Below the pieces are notes generated by a model. The model was given only the letters and a program-made list of their open reading frames with translations, searched no databases and was not told the DNA's origin. From Parasphingopyxis marina (lineage in GTDB: Bacteria > Pseudomonadota > Alphaproteobacteria > Sphingomonadales > Sphingomonadaceae), in NCBI RefSeq assembly GCF_014237875.1, contig NZ_JACJVJ010000003.1, forward strand, positions 186,001-250,000: a DNA stretch of 64,000 nucleotides, read 5' to 3'. The position numbers and the translations under genes were made by a program. Of this stretch, positions 42,567 through 50,632 are shown in pieces; position 1 is the first letter of the stretch, and each line of letters starts with the position of its first letter.

Positions 42567-42992
42567 ATGAAACTGGAAATCACGCTGATCATCGCGGCTG
42601 CCGCTGCGCTCATCAATATCTGGCTTGCCATGCGGGTCGGCAGGGTCCGGGTTTCTGAGAAAATTTCGGTCGGCGACGGGGGCAACGAATTGCTCTCCCG
42701 GCGAATGCGCGCTCACGCCAATTTCGTCGAATATACGCCCTTTGTGTTGATCCTGCTGGCGCTGGTCGAACTGGCATGGGGCACTAATGTCTGGCTCTGG
42801 GCGGTGGCGATCATCTACATATTGGGCCGTATCGCGCACGCCTTTGGAATGGATGGCAAGGAAAAGTTGCGGGCGGCGGGCACGATCGTCACCATGCTCA
42901 CGCTTCTCGGCCTCGCAATCTATGCGCTCGTCATCGCCTATTCGGGAACCGTCTTCGAAGGCTGGCCGGCCGAACCGGGCATCAGCGCCTAA
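42567..42992 (+). CDS. MAPEG-family membrane protein
   Basis: 141 residues with four hydrophobic helices. The conserved MAPEG centre is LLSRRMRAHANFVEYTPFVLILLALVEL (the R-A-H-x-N-x-x-E motif), and the end reads LGRIAHAFG. Proteins of this family conjugate glutathione or act as leukotriene/microsomal GST-like enzymes. ATG 42567 has AAAGGGGAG upstream. Its TAA shares bases with the TAG of the convergent MBL gene (42989-42992). Confidence 0.92.
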   Translation: MKLEITLIIAAAAALINIWLAMRVGRVRVSEKISVGDGGNELLSRRMRAHANFVEYTPFVLILLALVELAWGTNVWLWAVAIIYILGRIAHAFGMDGKEKLRAAGTIVTMLTLLGLAIYALVIAYSGTVFEGWPAEPGISA

Positions 42993-43651
42993 CCGGCGAG
43001 TATCCGGTCGGCGACGAAGCCGTTCGTCTGCCGCTCATGGCCGAAGGTCGACATCGGCCCATGACCGGGGACGAAGGCTGTTTCGTTGCCGAGCGGCCAG
43101 AGCTTTCCGGTGATCGAATCGATGAGGTCCTGGTGATTGCCCATCGGGAAATCGGTGCGGCCGATCGAGCCCTGGAACAGCACGTCGCCGACGATCGCGA
43201 AGTTCGACGGGGCGTGATGAAAGACGATATGGCCGGGCGTGTGACCGGGACAGTGATAGACGTCGAGGGTCACCTCGCCGACCGTAACCTCGTCGCCATC
43301 CTCCAACCAGCGGTCGGGTTCGAACACCTCGCCGCGAAAACCCCATTTATGGCCGTCATCCTCAAGCCGTGAGATCCAGAAGCGATCGGCTTCCTGCGGC
43401 CCTTCGATGGGTACTCCGAGTTCTTTCGCCAATATGCCGGTCTGGCCGCAATGATCGAGATGGCCATGGGTGACGAGCAGCTTCTCGATCGTCACGCCCA
43501 TCTTTTCGGCTGCGGCCTTGAGCTTGTCGAGATCGCCGCCGGGATCGGTGAACGCGCCGCGCATCGTCTTGGTGCACCAGATCAGGCAACTATTCTGCTG
43601 GAGCGGTGTCACCGGGATAATCGCGGCCTTGAGCGGGGCAGTGTCGGTCAT
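42989..43651 (-). CDS. MBL-fold hydrolase (glyoxalase II-like)
   Basis: 220 residues of the metallo-beta-lactamase fold. Metal motif THGHLDHCG (about 60-68), further ligands in CPGHTPGHI and in VGDVLFQGSIGRTDFPMG, and PGHGPMS near the C-terminus. This layout suits a YcbL-type glyoxalase II or a persulfide dioxygenase-like enzyme. The stop codon overlaps the convergent MAPEG stop. Confidence 0.9.
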   Translation of the reverse strand: MTDTAPLKAAIIPVTPLQQNSCLIWCTKTMRGAFTDPGGDLDKLKAAAEKMGVTIEKLLVTHGHLDHCGQTGILAKELGVPIEGPQEADRFWISRLEDDGHKWGFRGEVFEPDRWLEDGDEVTVGEVTLDVYHCPGHTPGHIVFHHAPSNFAIVGDVLFQGSIGRTDFPMGNHQDLIDSITGKLWPLGNETAFVPGHGPMSTFGHERQTNGFVADRILAG

Positions 43652-43722
43652 GCCGGAGACATGGCGTTTCGGGCGCGCGCTTGCAACTGGCGAAACCCGT
43701 CAGGTCTTGGCATGGAGCGCGG

Positions 43723-45498
43723 GTGACCCGATCGATTTCCGCCGAAACGCCTTTCGTGCTGCTCGACGACGCCCGCCCGGGCGGCGCGGCCGCGCGGCTG
43801 TTCCGCGCCCCGGTCGAAACGATAGAGGTGCGCGATCATGCCGAGGTTGCCGCAGCGCTCGACCGGGTGGAACAGGCACGGGGCGAAGGACGCCATGCGG
43901 CAGGCTTCCTCTCCTATGAAGCGGGGCTTGCGCTTGAAAACCGGTTGGCGCCCTTGCGCCGCCCGCTGGAGCAAGGCGCGCCGCCGCTGCTCTGGTTCGG
44001 ACTGTTCGAGGAGATGGAGCGCATCCCCGCGGACGAAGTCCTCGGCCTGCTGCCCGATCCCGCGGGCGGCTATGCGGCCGCGCCGGTGCCGCGTATCTCG
44101 CAGCGCGCCTATGAGAGCGCTTTCGCAAAGGCGCAGGATTTCATCACCGCCGGCGATATCTACCAGACCAACCTCACTTTCGGGTGCGACGTGCCGGTCG
44201 CCGGCGATCCGCTGGCGATCTATGCGCGGCTGCGGGCGGGATCGCTGGCCGGTTATGGTGGCGCGCTGTGGACCGGCGCGCACTGGCTGCTCTCGCTCTC
44301 GCCCGAGCTGTTCTTCTCTCTCAAGCATGGCACGATCACCGCGCGGCCGATGAAGGGGACGGCGGTCCGCCATGCCGATCCCGAGGCCGATCGCTTGGCA
44401 AGCGAGGAGTTGCAATCGGATCCCAAGCAGCGCGCGGAAAACCTGATGATCTGCGATCTGCTGCGCAACGACCTGTCGCGCGTCGCGGCGGACGGCAGCG
44501 TGCAGGTGCCCTCGCTCTTCCATGTCGAGAGCTATCCGACCGTTCATCAGATGACCTCGACTGTGACGGCGCGGCTGGCCGAGGGGATGGGCGCCGCCGA
44601 TATCCTGCGCGCCATCTATCCCTGCGGCTCGATTACCGGCGCGCCCAAGATCCGCGCGATGGAGATCATCCATGCCTTGGAAACCGATCCGCGGGGGCCT
44701 TATACGGGGTCGATCGGCTGGCTGGGTCCTGACGGAGACGCCGCCTTCAATGTTGCGATCCGCACCCTGGTGCTGGAAGATGGCGCGACAATGGCGACGC
44801 TGGGTCTCGGCTCGGGGATCGTGGCGGACAGCCGCGCGGGCGAGGAATGGCGCGAATGTTTGGCCAAGGGGGCATTTGTGACTGAGGGGCAGGCCGAGTT
44901 CGACCTCATCGAGACGATGCGCTTCGATCCGGTGGACGGCGTCTGGGAACTCGAACGCCATCTGGAACGAGCCAAGGCGGCGGCCGTCGATCTCGGCTTC
45001 GCCTTCGATCGCCATGCCGCCCGCAACGAATTGCAGGCGGCGACCTTCCGGCTGACGGACGCCGCGAAGATCCGGTTGCTCGTTTCGCGGCGCGGGCGGT
45101 TAGCGATTGAGATTCGCAAGCTCGGCGAAGCGTCCGAGGAAGCCGTGCCGGTCGCAATCGTGAAGCGCGATGCGCCGGCCTCGGATTTCCGGCTGCGCTA
45201 CAAGACGAGCGCGCGGAGCATTTACGAGGATGCGCTGGCCGAGGGCGGCACCTGGGACGTGCTGCTGGAGGACGGCGAGGGCTATCTTTCCGAAGGCTGC
45301 TTTACCAACATCTTCGTTGAGCGGGACGGCGCGCTGCTGACTCCGCCGCTATCGCGCGGGTTGCTGGACGGGATCCTTCGCCAGACGCTGATCGCGGAGA
45401 GCAAGGCGGTGGAGCGGGACCTGACCCGCGCCGATCTCGAAGACGGATTCTTTCTCGGCAATGCCGTGCGCGGCATGATACCCGCCCGGCTCGCCTGA
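43723..45498 (+). CDS. pabB: Aminodeoxychorismate synthase component I fused to aminodeoxychorismate lyase (PabB-PabC)
   Basis: 591 residues with two enzymes in one chain. Residues 1-375 or so are the chorismate-binding PabB domain (GDIYQTNLTF, RPMKGT, AENLMICDLLRNDLSRVA, CGSITGAPKIRAMEII). From about 390 on is a class IV aminotransferase-like PabC domain (LVSRRGR, RYKTSARSIYEDAL with the PLP lysine, EGCFTNIF, PPLSRGLLDGILR). Together they turn chorismate to p-aminobenzoate (with a PabA amidotransferase elsewhere) for folate. GTG 43723 has GGAGCG upstream. Confidence 0.93.
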   Translation: MTRSISAETPFVLLDDARPGGAAARLFRAPVETIEVRDHAEVAAALDRVEQARGEGRHAAGFLSYEAGLALENRLAPLRRPLEQGAPPLLWFGLFEEMERIPADEVLGLLPDPAGGYAAAPVPRISQRAYESAFAKAQDFITAGDIYQTNLTFGCDVPVAGDPLAIYARLRAGSLAGYGGALWTGAHWLLSLSPELFFSLKHGTITARPMKGTAVRHADPEADRLASEELQSDPKQRAENLMICDLLRNDLSRVAADGSVQVPSLFHVESYPTVHQMTSTVTARLAEGMGAADILRAIYPCGSITGAPKIRAMEIIHALETDPRGPYTGSIGWLGPDGDAAFNVAIRTLVLEDGATMATLGLGSGIVADSRAGEEWRECLAKGAFVTEGQAEFDLIETMRFDPVDGVWELERHLERAKAAAVDLGFAFDRHAARNELQAATFRLTDAAKIRLLVSRRGRLAIEIRKLGEASEEAVPVAIVKRDAPASDFRLRYKTSARSIYEDALAEGGTWDVLLEDGEGYLSEGCFTNIFVERDGALLTPPLSRGLLDGILRQTLIAESKAVERDLTRADLEDGFFLGNAVRGMIPARLA

Positions 45499-45511
45499 GC
45501 GAGATCCCCGG

Positions 45512-46243
45512 CTAGACGCCGAGTCGGTAGAAATCGAGCGCGAGGATACGCTCGATATGGGCCAGCCATTGGCCGATACCTTCGCTGGCGCGCGTGCAAT
45601 CGAGCTCGATAACGACATTCTGGCCCTTGCGGCCGGTGCGGACCTTCACTCCGTCGGCGAGGAACACGCTCTTGAGCGCTACCGTTGCCGCGCCATGCGC
45701 GCCGACGATCCGCGGCGCATAGATGTTCGCATCCTCGAACTGGAATTGCGCGCCCGCACTGTCGGTCGCCGGCACGCCTTCGATGCCGGTATAGACGGTC
45801 GCGCGGTGCGCCGAGGTCGCCGAATCCGAAATCCCGGCATGGCGGAAGAAATCGACCGCCTTCTGCGTGTCTTCGAGCGCGCCGACATCGATATGCTGGC
45901 GGGCTTCGAGAAAATCGTGCCAGCGCCCGACATTTTCGAGGCTCGAAAACTCCGAAGCGAAAAGCGCACGAAAATTGTTCGCATAGCTGTAGCGCAGATT
46001 CTCGTCCTCTACGCCCAGGGTAATCAGTTTGACGATCGGGCGGCGCGAACGGGCCATCAGGATGGCGTTGGTCAGCAGAAAGGCCGCGGCGATGGTTTCG
46101 GCAAGATCGGCGCTCGGCCGCAAGTTACGGCAACGCAGCGCGAAAACGCTGGCCTCACCCGATGCGATATCGGCGATCGCCTCGCCAAAAGCCGCCTTCT
46201 CGCCGTCGAGAAACAGATTGGGAATATTGGGAAGGCTGGCCAT
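45512..46243 (-). CDS. Uncharacterised protein downstream of the aromatic aminotransferase
   Basis: 243 residues, soluble, no signal. It contains a DTQKAVDFFRHAGISDSATSAHRATVYTGIEG block, probably forming an alpha/beta fold, and a Cys-Arg-Asn (ALRCRNLRPSADL) near the N-terminus. I do not recognise the family. It is the last gene of tyrA-pheA-aminotransferase, 10 bases after the aminotransferase stop, so is very likely co-expressed. It is possibly tied to aromatic amino-acid metabolism, but this is only by position. Confidence 0.6.
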   Translation of the reverse strand: MASLPNIPNLFLDGEKAAFGEAIADIASGEASVFALRCRNLRPSADLAETIAAAFLLTNAILMARSRRPIVKLITLGVEDENLRYSYANNFRALFASEFSSLENVGRWHDFLEARQHIDVGALEDTQKAVDFFRHAGISDSATSAHRATVYTGIEGVPATDSAGAQFQFEDANIYAPRIVGAHGAATVALKSVFLADGVKVRTGRKGQNVVIELDCTRASEGIGQWLAHIERILALDFYRLGV

Positions 46244-46253
46244 AATCGGCTCC

Positions 46254-47432
46254 TTACAGCACGCTCACCAGCTTGGCGGCGATCTCGTCGACCTTGCTGG
46301 TATCGATGCCGGCGATATTCATCCGGCCATCGGGAATGACATAGACGCCCTGGTCCTCGCGCAGGGTCTTGGCGTCCTCGGGCGTGACGTCGAGCAGCGA
46401 GAACATACCGAAGCCCTTGTCGATATAGGTCCAGTCGCGATCCTGCTTGGCGCGGGCGAGAGCAAGCGCCAGCGCGGAGCGGTTGACGCGGATGCGGTTG
46501 CGGATTTCCTCCAGCTCCGCCAGCCAGTCGGCCTTCAGCGCGTCATCTTCGAAGATCGTACGGACGATCGAGGCGCCGTGATCGGGCGGCATCGAATAGC
46601 TCTGGCGCGCGATGGCCAGCAGTTGCGAATTCGCCACCGCGAGCTGGGGATTGCCCTTTGAGACGAGCAACGCCGCGCCGGTGCGCTCGCGATAGATGCC
46701 GAAATTCTTGGAACAGCTGAGTGCGAGCAACATTTCCGGCGCGCGTTCGGCGATCAGGCTGATACGCGCCGCATCGTCGGCCCAGCCATGGCCGAAGCCG
46801 ACATAGGCCGCGTCCACAAAGGGCATGAGCTCGCGCTCGACGATGCCATCGACGAGCCTGGCGAGCGCTTCGGGTTCGGGATCTATGCCGGTCGGGTTGT
46901 GGCAGCTGCCGTGCAGGATGACGACATCGCCCGGGTTCGCGGCATCGAGCGCGGAAAGAATTGCGTCGACATCCACCTCGGCCTTGTATTTGGGATAGGG
47001 ATAGCTCTCCATCGTCGCGCCAACCGCGCCGAGGATTGCGCCATGGTTCGGCCAGGTCGGTTCGGGCAGCCAGAAACGCGCATCGGGGTTGAGCGTGCGG
47101 GCGAGTTCGGCGAGCAGCCGCACCGCGCCCGAACCGCCGATCGCCTGTACGCCGATCATATCGGTGCCATAGCCATAGCCGGGCAGAACGGCGCCGGAGA
47201 GCAGATCGACGAATTTCTGGTCGCCGCCGACGCCGACATAAGTCTTGGTCTTCTGGCCCTCGACCAGCCGGCGCTCGGCTTCCTTCACCGCGCGCATGAC
47301 CGGCGTGTTGCCCATCTCGTCCTTGTAGACGCCGATGCCGAAATCAACCTTGTCGGTCCGCGGGTCCTCCGCATAGGCGCGGGTGACGGCGATGATCTGG
47401 TCTATCGGGCGGGGCTGCGCATTCTCGAACAT
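46254..47432 (-). CDS. tyrB: Aromatic/aspartate amino acid aminotransferase
   Basis: 392 residues of a fold-type I PLP enzyme, subgroup I-alpha as in TyrB/AspC. Active-site lysine is in LLALSCSKNFGIYRERTGAL. Further conserved blocks are HGSCHNPTGIDP and FVDAAYVGFGHGW (Asp/Tyr PLP contacts). Arg in the MRVNRSALA end binds the substrate carboxylate. With tyrA and pheA immediately upstream, transamination of (hydroxy)phenylpyruvate to Phe and Tyr is the likely task. ATG 47432, 14 bases after pheA. Confidence 0.9.
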   Translation of the reverse strand: MFENAQPRPIDQIIAVTRAYAEDPRTDKVDFGIGVYKDEMGNTPVMRAVKEAERRLVEGQKTKTYVGVGGDQKFVDLLSGAVLPGYGYGTDMIGVQAIGGSGAVRLLAELARTLNPDARFWLPEPTWPNHGAILGAVGATMESYPYPKYKAEVDVDAILSALDAANPGDVVILHGSCHNPTGIDPEPEALARLVDGIVERELMPFVDAAYVGFGHGWADDAARISLIAERAPEMLLALSCSKNFGIYRERTGAALLVSKGNPQLAVANSQLLAIARQSYSMPPDHGASIVRTIFEDDALKADWLAELEEIRNRIRVNRSALALALARAKQDRDWTYIDKGFGMFSLLDVTPEDAKTLREDQGVYVIPDGRMNIAGIDTSKVDEIAAKLVSVL

Positions 47433-47446
47433 CGAAACGGTCTTTC

Positions 47447-48340
47447 CTACGGGTTGATCGACTTGACGGGGAGGAAGCCGGAATTGGCATTGCGGACGTC
47501 GCTGGCGACATAGCTGCCGAGCAGCTTTACGTAGCGTGCCTTTGCCTCAAGCGCGCCCAGCGCTTCCTGCACCGCTGCGTCCTCCAGCCCGCCGCCGATA
47601 TCGATATAGAAGGTCGGCAGCGCCGTTTCTTCGGAGATGGTATAGGTTTCCAGGGTCGTGATGTTGATCCCGGCGTCGCGGAACACCGCCAGCGCCTCGA
47701 TCAGAGAGCCCGGCTGGTGATCGATCTGGAAGATCAGGGTGGTAATGTCGCAGCCCGCATAATCGGGATCGAGAGCCGGCTTTTCGAGCGCGAGGAAACG
47801 CGTGTAATTATTCTTCTGGTCGGCGATGTCGCGTTCGACGACAACGCCGCCGAAAACTTGCGCCGCGACCGAGGAACCAATGGCGGCGACCCCCGGATCT
47901 TCCATCCCGACGATCACCCGCACCGCGTCGGCGGTGTCGACCGTTTCGATCTGTTCGGCGTCGCGGCAATGCGCCTCGATGAAGCCCGAGCATTGCAGGA
48001 AGCCCTGGCGGTGGCTGTAGATCCGCGTGATCGCCGAAAGCTCGGTCACCGGGCGCGGGCCCGAATGCGCCTGGACCAGGCAATGCTCGACCCGCTGCAT
48101 ATGTTCGCTGGTGATCGCCATCTCGGTCGAAAGCATCAGCCGGTGGACGTCGGGGATGCGGCCGCTCGTCGAATTTTCGATCGGGATGACGGCGGTCTTG
48201 TGGGCGCCTGCCTCCACCGATTCCATGATCTCGCCGAAGGTGCGCAACCCGACATGCTCGGCTTCGGGAAACATCGTCGCTGCCGCCTGGTAGCTATAGG
48301 TGCCGGGCGAACCCAGATAGGCGATGGTATCGGCGGTCAT
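47447..48340 (-). CDS. pheA: Prephenate dehydratase
   Basis: 297 residues. The dehydratase domain begins IAYLGSPGTYSYQAA and has the catalytic Thr-Arg-Phe in KNNYTRFLAL. A C-terminal ACT domain (about 190-290) has GSLIEALAVFRDAGINITTLETYTI for Phe feedback. It converts prephenate to phenylpyruvate. ATG 48340 overlaps tyrA's stop by 4 bases (ATGA). Confidence 0.95.
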   Translation of the reverse strand: MTADTIAYLGSPGTYSYQAAATMFPEAEHVGLRTFGEIMESVEAGAHKTAVIPIENSTSGRIPDVHRLMLSTEMAITSEHMQRVEHCLVQAHSGPRPVTELSAITRIYSHRQGFLQCSGFIEAHCRDAEQIETVDTADAVRVIVGMEDPGVAAIGSSVAAQVFGGVVVERDIADQKNNYTRFLALEKPALDPDYAGCDITTLIFQIDHQPGSLIEALAVFRDAGINITTLETYTISEETALPTFYIDIGGGLEDAAVQEALGALEAKARYVKLLGSYVASDVRNANSGFLPVKSINP

Positions 48341-49185
48341 GCGTCATTCTCCAGGGCGTCGATCCGGGCCTTTGCCGTTTCCAGCGTTTCCAGCAAATTC
48401 CCGGGGGTCGGCTCGTCGGCCATGGCGGCGATCAGATCAAGCCGTTTTTTGAAAGTTTCGAGAGCCTCGGCAAGGCCCTCGCGGTTGGCGCGGAAAATGT
48501 CCGCCCACATCCGGGGGTCGGATGCGGCATAGCTGGATATGCCCCTAAACGAGGCGGGTAGCAGGTCGCGGACTTCTTCTTCGGCGAATTCGGCGAGCGC
48601 GAAGGCGATCAGGTGCGGCAGGTGCGATCCGCGGGCGAGCAACTGGTCATGTGCCTCGGCGTCCATCTCGACGACATGTGCGCCGAGCGTTTCGAGCAGC
48701 GCGCGCGCCTTGGTCAGCGCGGCGGGCGCGGTCGCCTCCGACGGCGTCAGCACGAAGGGGCGGGCGGTTATGATGTCCGGCGTCGAATGGCCGGGACCCG
48801 TCGAAATTCCGCCGGCGAGCGGGTGGCCGGGCACGAAGCGCGCGGCGTCCACGCCGGAGGCGGCGATGGCCGACACGATTTCAGCCTTGGCCGAACCGGT
48901 ATCGATGACGAGCGTATCGCCGCCAAGCGCGAGCAGGGCTTCGACCTGTCCGGGGATGGAAGCGACCGGCGTTGCGACGAAAATCGCGTCGCAATCGGCC
49001 ATATCCGCGAATTGTCCGGTCGATCCGTTCGGATGGCGCTCGGCGACATAGGCGGCGTTGCCCGGGCTCGCATCGTGGACGATCAGGGCCGCATCGGCTA
49101 TTCTGCGGCCGAGCGCGGCGGCGATCGATCCTCCGATCAATCCCGCCCCGACAAGGCCGATCCGCTGGAATATGCGCTTTTCCAT
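48337..49185 (-). CDS. tyrA: Prephenate dehydrogenase
   Basis: 282 residues. N-terminal Rossmann motif IGLVGAGLIGGSIAAAL. Later blocks DTGSAKAEIVSAI, GHPLAGG and QLLARGSHLPHLIAFAL (His/Arg at the active site) identify a TyrA/arogenate dehydrogenase. No ACT domain. It makes 4-hydroxyphenylpyruvate for Tyr synthesis. ATG 49185 fits the conserved N-terminus; a long open extension upstream is not conserved and crosses a divergent gene. First of a three-enzyme operon, plus one unknown. Confidence 0.93.
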   Translation of the reverse strand: MEKRIFQRIGLVGAGLIGGSIAAALGRRIADAALIVHDASPGNAAYVAERHPNGSTGQFADMADCDAIFVATPVASIPGQVEALLALGGDTLVIDTGSAKAEIVSAIAASGVDAARFVPGHPLAGGISTGPGHSTPDIITARPFVLTPSEATAPAALTKARALLETLGAHVVEMDAEAHDQLLARGSHLPHLIAFALAEFAEEEVRDLLPASFRGISSYAASDPRMWADIFRANREGLAEALETFKKRLDLIAAMADEPTPGNLLETLETAKARIDALENDA

Positions 49186-49354
49186 TGCGGCGCTCCTAAA
49201 GCGGCTCCCGGCAATAAATGCAAATGCAATGGCGAAAATCTGTAACTTTCGCGCGTGTCGCACCGAACCATATGGCGTGCCGGGCGATGTGACGGGCTTC
49301 ACAGCCCTTTCGCGCGGCACGGGGCAAAACAGGGCGATGACGAGGAAGGACGAC

Positions 49355-49852
49355 ATGACCCTAGATCGACGAACCCTGATGGCCGGCGGCGCTTTCGGCG
49401 CGCTGATGACGCTGATCGGCTGCAACAGCCGCGCCGAAGCGACGAGCGGCGGCAATTTCCGCGTGTCGCTGAGCGATGCGCAATGGCGCGCGCGGCTGAC
49501 GCCCGCCGAATACCGGGTGCTGCGCGGCCACGGCACCGAGCGGCCCCATTCGAGCCCGCTCGACAATGAGCATCGTAGCGGTGTCTTTGTGTGCGCCGGC
49601 TGCGCCAACCGCCTGTTCAGCTCGCGCACCAAATTCGACAGCGGGACGGGCTGGCCGAGCTTCTACCGGCCGATAGACAGCGGCGCGATCGGCACGAGCA
49701 CCGACCGTACGCTCGGTATGACGCGCACCGAGGTGCATTGCGCCGATTGCGGCGGGCATCTCGGCCATGTGTTTCGCGATGGTCCGCGCCCGACGGGCCT
49801 GAGATACTGCATGAACGGCGTGGCGATGGATTTTCGCCCGGCGGGGAGTTGA
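49355..49852 (+). CDS. msrB: Exported peptide-methionine (R)-S-oxide reductase MsrB
   Basis: 165 residues. The Tat-type N-terminus has a twin Arg (DRRTLMAGGAFGALMTLIGC), ending in a lipobox LIGC (Cys23), so it is likely a Tat-exported lipoprotein. The MsrB domain carries zinc Cys80/83 and Cys129/132, the SGTGWPSF motif and the catalytic Cys152 (RYCMNG). It reduces R-methionine sulfoxide in the periplasm. ATG 49355 has AGGAAGGA nearby; the in-frame ATG 49337 is less likely. msrA follows after 4 bases. Confidence 0.9.
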   Translation: MTLDRRTLMAGGAFGALMTLIGCNSRAEATSGGNFRVSLSDAQWRARLTPAEYRVLRGHGTERPHSSPLDNEHRSGVFVCAGCANRLFSSRTKFDSGTGWPSFYRPIDSGAIGTSTDRTLGMTRTEVHCADCGGHLGHVFRDGPRPTGLRYCMNGVAMDFRPAGS

Positions 49853-49856
49853 GGCG

Positions 49857-50549
49857 ATGACCGGCAAAATTATCACGACGCTCGCCATCGGGGGTGCGGC
49901 TGCGCTCGCCGCCACTGCGGCGGTCTTGCTGCCCGGCGCGCCGCAAGCCGCCGAAGCCGCGGTTTCGATTCCTGCGCCTTCGGTCAATGTTCCGGCCACC
50001 GGTTCTCGCCAGGTGGCGGTGCTCGCGGGCGGCTGTTTCTGGGGCATGGAAGGCGTGTTCGAACGGATCGACGGCGTCGTCAGCGTCACCTCCGGCTATG
50101 CCGGCGGCACCCGCGCGGACGCGACCTATGCCCGGGTAACGACCGAACGCACGGGCCATGCCGAGGCCGTCCGCATCGTCTATGATCCAAGCGAGATCAG
50201 TTACGGCCAGCTGTTGCAGGTCTATTTCTCGGTCGCGCACGATCCGACGCAGGTGAACCGGCAGGGGCCGGATCACGGCCCCAGCTATCGGTCGGCGATC
50301 TTCCCGCAAGACGCGGCGCAGCGCCGGGCGGCCGAAACCTATATCGCGCAGCTCAACCGTTCGGGCCGTTTCCCCCGGCGGCTGGCGACGCGGATCGAGA
50401 CGGGGCGCTTTTACCGGGCCGAAGACTATCACCAGAATTTCATGCGCCGTAACCCGCGCCATCCCTATATTCTGGCCCATGACGTGGAGAAGGTGCGGGA
50501 TCTTCGCGCGACCTTCCCCAACCTTTACCGGCAGCGCCCGGCGACCTGA
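49857..50549 (+). CDS. msrA: Exported peptide-methionine (S)-S-oxide reductase MsrA
   Basis: 230 residues with a signal peptide (1-32). The catalytic motif is GGCFWGMEG (Cys60), followed by the standard VTSGYAGG, SVAHDPTQ and EDYHQNFMRRN blocks. It reduces S-methionine sulfoxide. The start codon lies only 4 bases after msrB, so both are made together, covering both sulfoxide isomers outside the cytoplasm. Confidence 0.94.
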   Translation: MTGKIITTLAIGGAAALAATAAVLLPGAPQAAEAAVSIPAPSVNVPATGSRQVAVLAGGCFWGMEGVFERIDGVVSVTSGYAGGTRADATYARVTTERTGHAEAVRIVYDPSEISYGQLLQVYFSVAHDPTQVNRQGPDHGPSYRSAIFPQDAAQRRAAETYIAQLNRSGRFPRRLATRIETGRFYRAEDYHQNFMRRNPRHPYILAHDVEKVRDLRATFPNLYRQRPAT

Positions 50550-50632
50550 GCTTTACCGGTCTTTTCCTGGCCCGGCTCTGGACGCGCCTCGCGGCGGACG
50601 GCAGACTCGCCTTGAATAAGGGGAGAGTTGCC

